Positions 44,482 to 54,409 of a DNA stretch of 64,000 nucleotides are shown piece after piece. Under the pieces are notes generated by a model. It saw nothing but the letters and a program-made list of their open reading frames with translations. It was not told the DNA's origin and made no database searches. Position 1 is the first letter of the stretch. Each line of letters starts with the position of its first letter. The position numbers and the translations under genes are program-made. The DNA comes from Roseiarcus sp963813555 (GTDB lineage Bacteria > Pseudomonadota > Alphaproteobacteria > Rhizobiales > Beijerinckiaceae), in contig CAWEZX010000009.1 in the NCBI GenBank assembly GCA_963813555.1, positions 248,001-312,000 on the forward strand, written 5' to 3'.

Positions 44482-45393
44482 ATGGCTGTCGATCAAGTTG
44501 CAGTTCCGAGTGACGCGGGCGTGGACGAATTCTTTCAGCACTGTGTGAACGCCCTCATGCTCGGCGGCATCTACGCGCTGCTGGGCATCGGCTTGACCCT
44601 GATCTTCGGCATCATGCGGGTGGTGAACTTCACCCATGGCGAGCTTTATAGCTTCGGCGCCTATATGATGTTCCTGCTCGTGATGCTGTTGCACATCAAT
44701 TTCTTTCTGTCGTTGGCGCTGGCGATGGCGCTCGGCATCGGGCTCGGCGCCGTGATCGAGTTTGTGCTGCTGCGCAAGCTGCGCGGCGCGGACATCGACA
44801 CGACGATGCTGGTGATGATCGGCGCCTGGATCGCCATGCAGAACCTCGAGCAGCTTGCTTGGTCTGGCGTCGCCAAATCGATCAAGACCCCGTTCCCGTC
44901 GACCCCGCTTGTGCTCGGAGGGCTTTCGGTCGCCTGGAGCCGGCTGTTCGTGTTTGTTGTCGCGCTCGCCCTGATCGTTGGCGCCCACGCGCTCGTTGAC
45001 CGCACGCGGCTCGGTCGCGCAATGCGTGCGACCTTTCAGGACAGCGACGCCGCGAAACTGATGGGGATCGACATCGACAGGGTCTATCTGTCGACTTTCG
45101 CGCTCGGCTCCGGACTCGCTGCGGCCGCTGGAGCGCTGCTCGGTCCAGTCTTCGTGGTGACGCTGGGAATGGGCGATCTCGCGGCGCTTAAGGCCTTCGC
45201 CGTCGTCATTCTCGGCGGACTGGGAAGCATCGCCGGCGCCACTATCAGCGGATTCCTTCTCGCTTTTATCGAAGAGATGGGCGCCGGTTATGTGTCGTCG
45301 GGTTATCGCGACGCCATGGGCTTCCTGCTCATCATTCTCGTTCTGGTCGTGCGCCCGACGGGACTGTTCAGCCGCAAGGAGCGGATCGGATGA
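44482..45393 (+). CDS. livH: Liv-type ABC importer permease LivH
   Basis: A 303-residue membrane protein. NALMLGGIYALLGIGLTLIF, GIMRVVNFTHGELYSFGAYM and AMRATFQDSDAAKLMGIDID are typical LivH segments, as is the C-terminal VVILGGLGSIAGATISGFLL. The start is ATG 44482 or GTG 44521, which would shorten the N-terminus to the usual length. It overlaps livM by 4 bp. Confidence 0.92.
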   Translation: MAVDQVAVPSDAGVDEFFQHCVNALMLGGIYALLGIGLTLIFGIMRVVNFTHGELYSFGAYMMFLLVMLLHINFFLSLALAMALGIGLGAVIEFVLLRKLRGADIDTTMLVMIGAWIAMQNLEQLAWSGVAKSIKTPFPSTPLVLGGLSVAWSRLFVFVVALALIVGAHALVDRTRLGRAMRATFQDSDAAKLMGIDIDRVYLSTFALGSGLAAAAGALLGPVFVVTLGMGDLAALKAFAVVILGGLGSIAGATISGFLLAFIEEMGAGYVSSGYRDAMGFLLIILVLVVRPTGLFSRKERIG

Positions 45394-46436
45394 GGCGCCT
45401 CGCAACGGCGGCGTTTCTTGCCTTTCTGTTCTCGATCCCGCTTTGGGTCGGCAACCTGTACGTTTTGCACCTGCTGATCATCACGGGGATCTTCACGATC
45501 GCGGCGATGAGCCTCAACCTGCTGCTCGGCTATCCCGGCCAGCTCAGCCTCGGTCACGTCGCTTTCTTCGGCATTGGCGCCTATGTGTCGTCGCTCGTGT
45601 CCCTCGGCTTTGCAGTCCATCTCACGCCGGACTGGTTGGTGACACTCGACCCGCAACCCGTCTGGCTCGCGATGCTCTGGGCCATTGCGATCTCCGGCTT
45701 CTGCGGTTGGGCGATCGGCCGCATCGCGTTTAAAGTGCGCGGCGCCTATTTCGTGATCGTCACCATCAGTTTCGCGGAAGTTGTGCGGCTCGTCGCGCTG
45801 AATTGGGACGAGCTGACCCAGGGCCCGATGGCGCTCAACAACATCCCGCCGCTCACCCTGTCAATTCCTGGCCTGTTCGAGTTCTCCTTCATCGGCAAAG
45901 TCCCCAACTACTATCTCGTCCTCATTGCGGCGATCATCGCTTATGTCGTCATTGCGCGGCTTGTGCATTCGCGAGCCGGCCGAGCGATGATCGCTCTGCG
46001 GGAGAACGAGCCGCTCGCCACCTCGGTCGGGATCGAGGTGACGCGCTATCTCGTGCTGTCGGCCGTGGTGTCAGCTGCGATCGCCGGAATGGCGGGAGCG
46101 CTCTACGCGCATTACATCCAGATCGTCGATCCAAACATATTCCTGTTCATCTATACGGTGACGATGGTGATCATGGTCGTCGTGGGCGGCAAGGGCACGC
46201 TTGCAGGCCCCATCGTCGGCGGTCTGATTTTCGGCCTCCTGCCAGAGGCGTTGCGCTCGCTGGAAATCCGGCCCGAGCTGCAGTGGGTCGCATACGGCGT
46301 GCTGATGATCGTGATCGTTTCCATCCTGCCAAGCGGGATCGTCCCGGCGCTCGCACGCTGGTGGAACGACCGCAGCCGCGCGCACGCCAAGCCGGCGCAC
46401 ACGGCGGGCGCCGACGCGAGACAAGCCGGGCAATGA
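45390..46436 (+). CDS. livM: Liv-type ABC importer permease LivM
   Basis: A 348-residue membrane protein. AAMSLNLLLGYPGQLSLGHV, AFFGIGAYVSSLVSLGFAVH, VRGAYFVIVTISFAEVVRLV, ALRENEPLATSVGIEVTRY and VVVGGKGTLAGPIVGGLIFG are LivM hallmarks. It overlaps livH and livG by 4 bp each, giving tightly coupled translation. Confidence 0.92.
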   Translation: MRRLATAAFLAFLFSIPLWVGNLYVLHLLIITGIFTIAAMSLNLLLGYPGQLSLGHVAFFGIGAYVSSLVSLGFAVHLTPDWLVTLDPQPVWLAMLWAIAISGFCGWAIGRIAFKVRGAYFVIVTISFAEVVRLVALNWDELTQGPMALNNIPPLTLSIPGLFEFSFIGKVPNYYLVLIAAIIAYVVIARLVHSRAGRAMIALRENEPLATSVGIEVTRYLVLSAVVSAAIAGMAGALYAHYIQIVDPNIFLFIYTVTMVIMVVVGGKGTLAGPIVGGLIFGLLPEALRSLEIRPELQWVAYGVLMIVIVSILPSGIVPALARWWNDRSRAHAKPAHTAGADARQAGQ

Positions 46437-47224
46437 TCGGAATTCCGAGGGCGGCGCTTTCGGTCAATCAATTGTCGATCCGCTTCGGCGGCGTGACCGC
46501 CGTCGAGAGCATGACCTTCGACGTCCAGGAAGGCGAGGTGCTCTCGCTGATTGGTCCGAACGGCGCCGGCAAGACTTCCGCCTTCAACGCCATCACCGGC
46601 TACCTGCCAGCCGCCGCGGGCGACATCGTCTATCGCGACGCCCGCCTCAACGGTCTCAAGCCGAGCCGTATCGCCGCGCTCGGAGTCGTACGCACGTTTC
46701 AGAAAACCAGCGTCTTCGCCGGGCGCTCGGTGCTCGACAACATCCTTATCGGCCTCCATTTGCAGTCGCGCCAGCATCCGCTCGCGATCATCCTCGGCTT
46801 GCCCTCGGTTGCGCGCGAGGAAAGGCGCCTTGTCGAGAAAGCCCGAGAGGTCTTGCATTTCGTCGGAATTGAATCGCGCAAGGACGAGCTCGCCTCCTCC
46901 CTCGCTTATGGCGAGCTGCGGCTGCTCGAAGTCGCAGTCGCGCTAGCCGCGAGGCCGACGCTGCTTCTGCTGGACGAGCCGGTCGCCGGCATGAACTCGA
47001 TCGAGACGGCGGGCTTCATGGAGACCCTCGCGCGCATCCGCGCCGGCGGCGTCACGATTCTCCTTGTCGAGCACGACATGAAAATGGTGATGCGGGTTTC
47101 GGATCGCGTCGTGTGTCTCAATCAGGGCCGCATTATCGCCATTGGGCCACCCGCGGAGGTCCAGCGCCATCCGGACGTCATCCGCGCCTATCTCGGCGAA
47201 AGGCACGTCCGTGTTGAGGGTTGA
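46433..47224 (+). CDS. livG: Liv-type ABC importer ATPase LivG
   Basis: A 263-residue ATPase. Walker A is GPNGAGKTS, the switch is VRTFQKTSVF, the signature region SLAYGELRLLEVAVALA replaces the usual LSYGQQRRLEIARAL, and Walker B is LLLLDEPVAGMN. The C-terminal Liv-type end is EVQRHPDVIRAYLGE. It overlaps livM by 4 bp and livF by 14 bp. Confidence 0.9.
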   Translation: MIGIPRAALSVNQLSIRFGGVTAVESMTFDVQEGEVLSLIGPNGAGKTSAFNAITGYLPAAAGDIVYRDARLNGLKPSRIAALGVVRTFQKTSVFAGRSVLDNILIGLHLQSRQHPLAIILGLPSVAREERRLVEKAREVLHFVGIESRKDELASSLAYGELRLLEVAVALAARPTLLLLDEPVAGMNSIETAGFMETLARIRAGGVTILLVEHDMKMVMRVSDRVVCLNQGRIIAIGPPAEVQRHPDVIRAYLGERHVRVEG

Positions 47225-47915
47225 GGGCCTGACCTGCCGCTACGGCAAGATCACGGCGGTCAGCGAGCTGTCGCTTGAGGTCCGTCAAGGCGAACTCGTG
47301 ACGCTGATCGGCGCCAACGGCGCCGGCAAGACGACGACGCTCAAGGCAATCTCCGGGCTCGTCGCGCCGGCCGCCGGCCGGCTCATTTTTGAGGGCGAGG
47401 ACATCACTCGCGCCTCAACGCATCGCATTCTGCAGCTCGGCGTCGCCCACTGTCCGGAGGGGCGGCGCGTCTTCCCCTACATGACGGTAACCGAGAATTT
47501 GCAGATGGGCTGCCATCTGCGCCGCGATTCGCGCGAGGTCGCGGCCGACATGGCCAGGTTCTTCGACCGCTTCCCGATCCTCTACGATCGCCGCATGCAG
47601 ATGGCCGGCACCCTGTCGGGCGGCGAGCAACAGATGCTGGCGATCGCGCGAGCGCTCATGTCGCGCCCGAAGCTTGTTATGTTCGACGAGCCTTCGCTGG
47701 GTCTCGCTCCGAACATCGTCGATCGCGTCCTCGAGGTGATCAAAGGTATCCAGGCTGCGGGCGCCACCGTCATCATGGTCGAGCAGAACGCCTTTGCCGC
47801 GCTGGAACTGTCGGACAGGTCCTATGTGATTGAGCAGGGCCGCCTGACATTGACCGGGACCGGCGGGGAACTGCTTGAAAATCCGCAAGTGAAGGCGGCC
47901 TATCTCGGCGCTTGA
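47211..47915 (+). CDS. livF: Liv-type ABC importer ATPase LivF
   Basis: A 234-residue ATPase. GTG 47211 starts LRVEGLTCRYGKITAVSELS. Walker A is GANGAGKTT, the LivF-type PEGRRVFPYMTVTENL follows, then signature TLSGGEQQMLAIARALM and Walker B LVMFDEPSLGLAP. The end is PQVKAAYLGA. It is the last gene of the complete livKHMGF importer. Confidence 0.92.
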   Translation: MLRVEGLTCRYGKITAVSELSLEVRQGELVTLIGANGAGKTTTLKAISGLVAPAAGRLIFEGEDITRASTHRILQLGVAHCPEGRRVFPYMTVTENLQMGCHLRRDSREVAADMARFFDRFPILYDRRMQMAGTLSGGEQQMLAIARALMSRPKLVMFDEPSLGLAPNIVDRVLEVIKGIQAAGATVIMVEQNAFAALELSDRSYVIEQGRLTLTGTGGELLENPQVKAAYLGA

Positions 47916-48070
47916 TTCCGCTCTCTTCGACCTGCTTGCCGGCCTTCCGGTCGCCACTTCCACATGAGCGGTTCGTGTGTTTTGAGCTTTGACGCCGCGC
48001 CGGGAGCCTCGGATGGACGTGTATGGGAATGCGAGAACCACACCTCGCACTCGAATGGTGGCGAGTGTAT

Positions 48071-48150
48071 TGGTGGGCCGGGCAGGACTCGAACCTGCAA
48101 CCAGACCGTTATGAGCGGCGAGACGAACTACCAGATTACCGCGGAGTCCA
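48071..48150 (-). tRNA. tRNA 3' half, anticodon CAT (Met/Ile-like), probably partial
   Basis: Read on the minus strand there is an anticodon loop CTCATAA (anticodon at 48113-48111). A perfect T-arm GCAGG-TTCGAGT-CCTGC follows, then CCGGCCC-A-CCA ending at 48071. The matching 5' acceptor GGGCCGG is not found upstream, and the D-arm and anticodon stem pair poorly. I read it as a tRNA 3' part, possibly the attachment-site copy left by an integrase; integrase debris follows directly. Confidence 0.45.
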
Positions 48151-48269
48151 GCGTTTACGCTCGTTTTTCGTGGTCGTTCGTTCCGTTCGTTCTCGTTTGT
48201 TTCGCCGGAAGCGGTGGCGTATCTGTGGCCTAAGTTGACGCGGGCAAAAACACGGCGTAACCTTGTGAA

Positions 48270-48710
48270 ATGCCAGGACGGTCCCGCGGCCCTTATCTTT
48301 GGCTCCGTCCCGCCCGCCAACGAGCACTCGGCAAAGACCCCGCCAGTGGCTCATACGGGACGGGGGGCGCCAGCACAGCACCGGCTTTAGCGCTGGCCAG
48401 CGTCGAGAAGCGGAAGCGGCGCTCGGCGCCTACATCACCAGCAAATACCAGCCGGCGCGACGCGAGCGCGACATACCGAGATTCCCATCAACGACGTTGT
48501 CATTGTCTATATGAACGACGTGGCGCGGAGACAGGCTCGCCCCGGCAAATGCGGCGAGCGATGCGAGCGACTCGGCGAGTTCTTCAGCGACAGCTATCTG
48601 AGTGACATTACCGGCGCGACGTGCCGGGCCTATGCCGAGTGGCGCGGATCGAACGGCGGCGCTCGGCGCGACCTTCAAGACCTTGCAGCGGCAATCAGGC
48701 ATCATGTCCT
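48270..48710 (+). pseudogene. Tyrosine recombinase (integrase) N-terminal remnant
   Basis: Three frames in turn give MPGRSRGPYLWLRPARQ, then QWLIRDGGRQHSTGFSAGQR and REAEAALGAYITSKYQPARR, then IPINDVVIVYMNDVARRQAR, LGEFFSDSYLSDITGATCRA and YAEWRGSNGGARRDLQDLAA. This is the arm-binding and core-binding part of a phage-type integrase. The catalytic domain is missing. It lies next to the tRNA 3' end and marks an old integration site at the end of the liv operon. Confidence 0.65.
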
Positions 48711-48950
48711 CGCTGTGTTTCCGATGCCGGTGCTGGGCCTTTTTTCCGATCGCCCCTACACGGAAGTGCTCGCCAAACGTGAGGAGAGGCAGAATGCCGC
48801 CAACTCGCTCGGTTGCACTTTGGTCAATCCTTTTCTCAAGCTGGAGTTTGCATTCGCCGCGGCGGAATTTCCCCATCTTCGCATGTCTGAGGAAGGTCTC
48901 ATTCGCACCAAACCACGTGAGCGTTTGTCGGTCGAATTAGAGCGGAATCC
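48711..48950. other. Unassigned stretch between integrase remnant and IS630
   Basis: About 240 bp. The plus frame stays open to 48987 with LEFAFAAAEFPHLRMSEEGL, but I recognise nothing and the frame runs into the IS630, so it is probably debris. Confidence 0.4.
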
Positions 48951-48952
48951 GA

Positions 48953-49903
48953 TCATCCTGTATCGTCCTGATAACCACAGGATTTGAAGTAATTTATACA
49001 TACCGAGGGCTCGAAGATTTCGGCGCAGGTTTCGAGGGCGCGCATCAGACCCGCGACGGTCCGCTCGGCGATTTTGCGCAGGAAGGCCTTGAGCTTGGAG
49101 AAGGCTTTTTCGATAGGGTTCATATCGGGACTGTAGGCTGGAAGATATCGCAACTGCGCGCCCGCCGCCTTGATCAGTTGCTCGACCCGCGGCCCCTTGT
49201 GAGCGGGGAGATTGTCCATGACGACGGTCTCGCCGGGCGAGAGCGTGGGGACGAGGCATGTCTCCACCCAATCCTCGAACAGGGCGGCGTTGATCGGTCC
49301 GTCGAAAGTCCTTGCCGCCGTCAGGCCGCGAAGGCGAAGGCCGGCGACCAAAGTCACCGTTTTGTAGTGACTGTGCGGGATGGCCGACCGCAACCGGCGC
49401 CCGCGCCGGCAACGTCCGCTTTTGCGCGCGAGATTTGTGGAGGCTCCGGTCTCGTCAATGAAAACGAGTTTCGTCGGATCGAGATCGAGCTGTCCCGCGA
49501 ACCATTCCCGGCGTCGATTTTGCACGTCCGCGCGTTGTTGTTCCTCGGCATGCGCCGTTTTTTTAAAGGTGATCTGGTGACGGTCGAAGAAACGCCACAG
49601 CACGGAGACCGCAAAGCGCTCGCCGCTATTGGCGATCAGCTGCTCCCGGATCTCGAGCAGCGTTATGTCCGGCCTGCGCCGGATCAGGCCCAACAGATAG
49701 TCGCGATGCGCCTCAATTCGGCGGGAGCGGCGGTCGCCGCCGGAAGGCGCCGGCCAAATCTCGCCCGTGGTATTGAACCGCTTTACCCAGCGCACCGCGC
49801 TCGCCACGCTCACTTTGAAACGCGCGGCCGCCTGATTGCGCGACAACCCGCCCAAGACCACCGCCTCGACCACGCGCTCGCGAAGATCGTTGGAAAGACC
49901 CAT
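48953..49903 (-). CDS. IS630-family transposase (intact), type 2
   Basis: A 316-residue transposase unlike the one at 29973. N-terminal HTH: RERVVEAVVLGGLSRNQAAA, RFKVSVASAVRWVKRF. Catalytic residues: LVFIDETGASTNLARKSG, ETVVMDNLPAHKGPRVEQLI and YLPAYSPDMNPIEKAFSKLK. The frame is complete, in the single-ORF form, and may be active. Confidence 0.9.
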   Translation of the reverse strand: MGLSNDLRERVVEAVVLGGLSRNQAAARFKVSVASAVRWVKRFNTTGEIWPAPSGGDRRSRRIEAHRDYLLGLIRRRPDITLLEIREQLIANSGERFAVSVLWRFFDRHQITFKKTAHAEEQQRADVQNRRREWFAGQLDLDPTKLVFIDETGASTNLARKSGRCRRGRRLRSAIPHSHYKTVTLVAGLRLRGLTAARTFDGPINAALFEDWVETCLVPTLSPGETVVMDNLPAHKGPRVEQLIKAAGAQLRYLPAYSPDMNPIEKAFSKLKAFLRKIAERTVAGLMRALETCAEIFEPSVCINYFKSCGYQDDTG

Positions 49904-50179
49904 CCCCCGCCGTCCCCATTCTCGCAGTGAATGAGGAAGCAGAAATTAACCAATTCGGGAATCCCCCCGCCAATTCAATCCGTTCGGATACTGCTCTAGA
50001 GCACGCAGCAGAATTGGCAAAGTAGCAGAGCTTTACTGCCCTACACGCGGCGGATTCCGGCCGCGCGCGGTCTTGTCCAATCGGGGAACGGGAGATCCGG
50101 CGATTCGAGCTGTTCTCGTCGAAGTCCGACGCGCGTAAGGGTCTGCCCGCGAACATCACATTTGAAGCCACCAGGCTAT

Positions 50180-50677
50180 GGACACACGTTACGGAAATAT
50201 CGGGCGATTTCCGCCGATCGACATGACGAAGGACCCCATAACTCCACACAAGCATCGACGTCCTTCCGCTGGCAGGCATAGATGAAGGCGTGCCGGCCAC
50301 CTGAGCAAGAGCCGAAAACACCAACCTTGCCGTTGCGATTGGGCTGCGCACGCATCCACTTCACGGCGCCTTCGGTGTCCCCAACCATCTGCAAGTCCGC
50401 CCTCGGCGCGCGCCTTGGCGGCGACGTCGTCAGGGTCGCCGTCACTGACACCATCCTTGCGCTCGTAGAGGTTGGCGCAGATCGCGAGATAGCCGTGATG
50501 TGCGAACCGTCGCATCGCCTCGATGTAGAACTCGCTCCAGCCGGGGAGATGGTGGATGAGGACGACCCCTGGGAAGGAGCCGGGACCTGATGGCCCAGCT
50601 ACGTAAGCCGTTATTGGCGTGCCTCTGTCGCCGTTGATGGTGACGTTCTCGCAGGTCATGCCTCGGTAGAATGACAT
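50180..50677 (-). pseudogene. Dienelactone-hydrolase-like gene, frameshifted and truncated
   Basis: From ATG 50677 the frame gives MSFYRGMTCENVTINGDRGT, FPGVVLIHHLPGWSEFYIEA and RRFAHHGYLAICANLYERKD. Near 50405 the frame shifts to MVGDTEGAVKWMRAQPNRNG and the nucleophile elbow GVFGSCSGGRHAFIYACQRK with its Cys or Ser. The C-terminal third with the acidic and His residues is missing. Confidence 0.75.
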
Positions 50678-50689
50678 TGATCTTCCTCC

Positions 50690-51344
50690 ATTGGCGTAGG
50701 GCCTTTGGACTCCGACGGAATGCCGCGCCGCCATCTTTGAGCGGAGTGAACTCGCTTTGCTGCCCGCGCGCCGCATCATAGTATCGGCGACTACACACTG
50801 GGCGCAAGAAGAGGCAAGTGTTGGACTGGCGTTGTGCTTCGACCGGTGGACAACTCCGCCGTCGGGCCGGCAAACTCGCATTCGGACGGCGCCGCGGCGC
50901 GTTGGCTCGATTTCTTGCTTCCGACGGCGGCGCGTCCTGGCGAAGTTCCCGGCGCGAAACAGCAGAGATCGACTTCGATGGTCGTCACGATCGTGGGCGG
51001 TAGCTTGAGATTGAGAGGATGCGTAGGCTTGCGACGCGCGGATTGCCTCTCCAACAAACTGTCCGCCGGATCGAGTGGACATTCGGCGCGGATTTGCGGC
51101 TCTGCTTTCAAGCCAGACGCGCGACGTGACGTCTACGGCCTCCGCAACTCAGATTGACAGCTTTATTGAATTGCCCTTAGCTCAACGGAGTTAGCGCAAG
51201 CACGGAGCGAACTTCCAACGGCTCTCCGCGGCCACAGCGGCCTTTTGCGGAGATCGGAATTGCTTTTGCCGTGTTGACGATGCCCGGGTCCAGCGCGGGG
51301 CGCCAGTTGGCTGAGGCGGAACGCTTCGCGGAGGGAACGAGTCG
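50690..51344. other. Region without recognisable genes
   Basis: About 650 bp between the dienelactone-hydrolase remnant and an ABC ATPase fragment. Open frames exist on both strands, but none resembles a known protein or has a convincing ribosome site. It is probably decayed sequence. The last 100 bp may include the promoter of the ATPase gene. Confidence 0.4.
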
Positions 51345-51587
<243 letters not shown>

Positions 51588-51664
51588 TGCATCGCTTTCC
51601 GGAGCAAAGATGCATCAATGATGCCGGCGAGAATGCCGTCGAGCCCGGGCTTGTTTGGTGGGCG

Positions 51665-52129
51665 TCAGGTTTGGGTCAGATCGTCTTTGGGCGTGTTGGC
51701 GTTGTTGCGGCGTGAGCGCCGCTGGCTCTGATTGAGCCTGTAGCTATCACCATTCATTTCCAGGATATGGACGTGATGAGTGAGGCGATCGAGCAGCGCG
51801 CCGGTCAGACGCTCTGACCCGAACACGCTGGTCCATTCGTCGAACGGCAGGTTCGAAGTGACGATGGTTGAACCGCGCTCGTAGCGTTGGCTGAATATTT
51901 CGAACAGCAGCTCGGCCCCGGTCTGGGAGAGAGGGACATATCCAGGCTCGTCGACGATCAGGAGCTTGTATCCGGCGACCTGCCGCTGCAGACGAAGCAA
52001 CCGCTTCTCATCGCGAGCCTCCAGCAATTCATGAACAAGGGCCGCGGCCGTATAGAACCCGACCGATAGCCCTTTCTGGCAGGCCGCGAGACCGATCCCG
52101 CGAGCGATGTGCGTCTTGCCGGTTCCGCT
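51665..52129 (-). pseudogene. istB: istB (type B), C-terminal part after insertion
   Basis: It begins SGTGKTHIARGIGLAACQKG inside the Walker A motif and continues LLIVDEPGYVPLSQTGAELL, LPFDEWTSVFGSERLTGALL and DRLTHHVHILEMNGDSYRLN to a stop at 51665. The N-terminal part is at 54724-55053. Joining the two gives IAVGN / SGTGKTH, a normal P-loop, so the insertion cut between codons of Walker A. Confidence 0.9.
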
Positions 52130-52164
52130 CGATCTCGCTTCATAATGCCCATCTCGCTATCACG

Positions 52165-54237
52165 CTACAAAGCCAGTGTATTTTGACGCGGATCGTCAGA
52201 CGGCGGACGTCGATGACGACGGATATCGGCGGCGTGCCTGACCTTCTCGTCTTCGAGGTCGCTTGCCCTGATCACCCAGGGCGCGCCTTTGCAAAGCTGA
52301 TGGCCAGGAAGGACCTCCTCTTGGATCAGGCGCCGGACAGTCGCTTCGCTTACATTGAGGATCGCGGCGGCCTCACCGAGTGTCACCTCTCCTCGCTCCG
52401 TGCGCTCGCCTTCCCGGTAAGGTGCGATATGACGGTGGTTGCGCAGGAAGCACACGCGTGAACGGGTCCAACCGTTGCCCTTGCCGGTCGTCTTGCCGGC
52501 TCTGTTGAGGACGGCTGCAATTGCCTGATCCGGCATCTGTCGCGCCAGCACGGACACGAGTTCGATCACATCGGCATCCGTACCCCACCGATGCTCGCCG
52601 ACGCGGTTCTTGCGCACGCGCAAGGGCGTGTGGTCGCCGCCCTGCCATCGGATCACAAGAGTAAGCGCGTCGTCTTCGACGCGAACGACAATCTCCTCGA
52701 TCAACGTGCGGATAATCCGCTTGCGGATTGCGGGCGTCGCACCCGGGCTGTCCCAGGCCCGCTCGACATCGGCGCCGAGTTCGAACAAACGTTGCCGTTC
52801 CGTGACGGTGAGCGAAGACTGTGGACCCGCTGCGAGCGTGTCGCGTTCGTCTTCAAGGCTATGCACCGCGACCAGGCGCTCATTCCATCGATGCTCGAGT
52901 TCAGCTGCGACGAGGCGGTTGTCGGGATCGACGGCGTCGTACTGACGCCGCGCAAGGGCGGCCTCATAGTGGGCTTGCTCAAGGGCAAGATCGACCTGGC
53001 GCCGCTTCTCTGTGTTCTCGATTCGCCGCGCCTCCACAGCGCTGATCGCTGCTTCGACACCGAGCGGTTGAAGGCGCTCGATCACCTCGGCGCCAACCGC
53101 GCGATCGATCCGCATGCCGCCGAACGATATGCATGGATCGCCGCCATGGTTGAGATGGCCTCCGCGACAATGGTAGCGCCCCGAACTCCCGTTCTCGCCG
53201 CTGTAGGCGACGTGGAGCTTTCGGCCGCAATGACCGCAGCGAAGAAGACCGGCAAGCAGGGCCTCTCCGCGTCGCACAGCGCCGCGGCTCATGAAACTCT
53301 GACCGTTGGCGTTGTCGCTGATCAGGCGCTGATTCCTCTCAAACTCGGGCCACGCAATATATCCATCATGATGATCGAGGATCAAAGCTTCCCAGACACT
53401 GCGGTCCTTGCGGAAGCCGCGCACGACCCGCTTGCGGCCGGATTCAATGGTGATGCGGCTGCCGGTGCGCCCGAACGCATAGGCGCCGGCGTAGATCGGG
53501 TTCGTCAGCATGTGGTGAAGCGTGTTGTAGACGGGCAGCTTCCAGGTGACGGTTCGCCCCTCGGCGCCATATCCGACTGCCGGCAGCGGCACGCGTTCCT
53601 GGCGCATCCAAAGATGAACCTGCCGAACCGTCTGCAGCTCGGCGAACTTGGTGAAGACGAGTCCGATCGCTTCCTGGACGCGCCGGTCCGGGTCCTTCTC
53701 GATCCGGTCGTGCCGCACCTTGAGGAACCCGACCGCGACGGTGAGGAAAAGCTCGCCGCGGCGAGCCTTCTGCTTCAGGGCCTCGAGCGAGCGCTGACGG
53801 AAGAGCGAGAGTTCCATCTCGCTCATTGTGCCCTTCATGCCAAGCAGAAGGCGATCGTTCGGGTGGCGGGAATCGTAGATGCCGTCCTCATCGATGATCA
53901 GCGTATCGACCAAGCCACAGAACTCCAGCAGAGTGTGCCAGTCTCGTCCGTTACGGGCGAGCCGCGACGCCTCGATCGAGACCACAGCGCCCACCCGTCC
54001 CTCGCAGATCGCGGCCAGCAGCTTCTCGAAGCCCGGCCGCGCGATCCCGGAACCGGACCGACCGAGATCATCGTCGATCACTTCGACGGCGCCCCAACCA
54101 AGAGCGCGGGCTCGATCGGCGAGCGCATACTGACGCCGGCGGCTCTCGTGATTGTTGAGAACCTGGTCGGTCGTCGACTGGCGCACATAGACGAACGCGC
54201 TGCGGGCCAAGTGCTCAGGCGTGATCTTGGTCATCAC
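52165..54237 (-). CDS. Large serine recombinase (resolvase family), copy 2
   Basis: The 690-residue protein is identical to that at 1019-3091, with the nucleophile Ser21 in VYVRQSTTDQ, the zinc ribbon and the C-terminal HTH. A single synonymous base differs (53020). The near-identity shows recent duplication or gene conversion. Both copies have complete frames, so either could act on both elements. Confidence 0.93.
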   Translation of the reverse strand: MMTKITPEHLARSAFVYVRQSTTDQVLNNHESRRRQYALADRARALGWGAVEVIDDDLGRSGSGIARPGFEKLLAAICEGRVGAVVSIEASRLARNGRDWHTLLEFCGLVDTLIIDEDGIYDSRHPNDRLLLGMKGTMSEMELSLFRQRSLEALKQKARRGELFLTVAVGFLKVRHDRIEKDPDRRVQEAIGLVFTKFAELQTVRQVHLWMRQERVPLPAVGYGAEGRTVTWKLPVYNTLHHMLTNPIYAGAYAFGRTGSRITIESGRKRVVRGFRKDRSVWEALILDHHDGYIAWPEFERNQRLISDNANGQSFMSRGAVRRGEALLAGLLRCGHCGRKLHVAYSGENGSSGRYHCRGGHLNHGGDPCISFGGMRIDRAVGAEVIERLQPLGVEAAISAVEARRIENTEKRRQVDLALEQAHYEAALARRQYDAVDPDNRLVAAELEHRWNERLVAVHSLEDERDTLAAGPQSSLTVTERQRLFELGADVERAWDSPGATPAIRKRIIRTLIEEIVVRVEDDALTLVIRWQGGDHTPLRVRKNRVGEHRWGTDADVIELVSVLARQMPDQAIAAVLNRAGKTTGKGNGWTRSRVCFLRNHRHIAPYREGERTERGEVTLGEAAAILNVSEATVRRLIQEEVLPGHQLCKGAPWVIRASDLEDEKVRHAADIRRHRRPPSDDPRQNTLAL

Positions 54238-54409
54238 CGTCCTCCTCGCCGATCCGATCGTCCATCTCGGCCTGTATTCCCCGAGCGGCCGCTTCCGTCA
54301 GTAGAACCCGCAGCAATGGCGTGAGCGCCGTCCGGAGATGGGACGGAAGCTCTGGAGGCATCGTTGCTTGTTCGAATAAATCTCTTTGGTTGCGTCGCTC
54401 GTTCGTCAT
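54215..54409 (-). CDS. Small conserved protein of the recombinase element, copy 2
   Basis: A 64-residue ORF identical to that at 847-1041, overlapping the recombinase start. The function is unknown. It is retained in both copies. Confidence 0.55.
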   Translation of the reverse strand: MTNERRNQRDLFEQATMPPELPSHLRTALTPLLRVLLTEAAARGIQAEMDDRIGEEDGDDQDHA

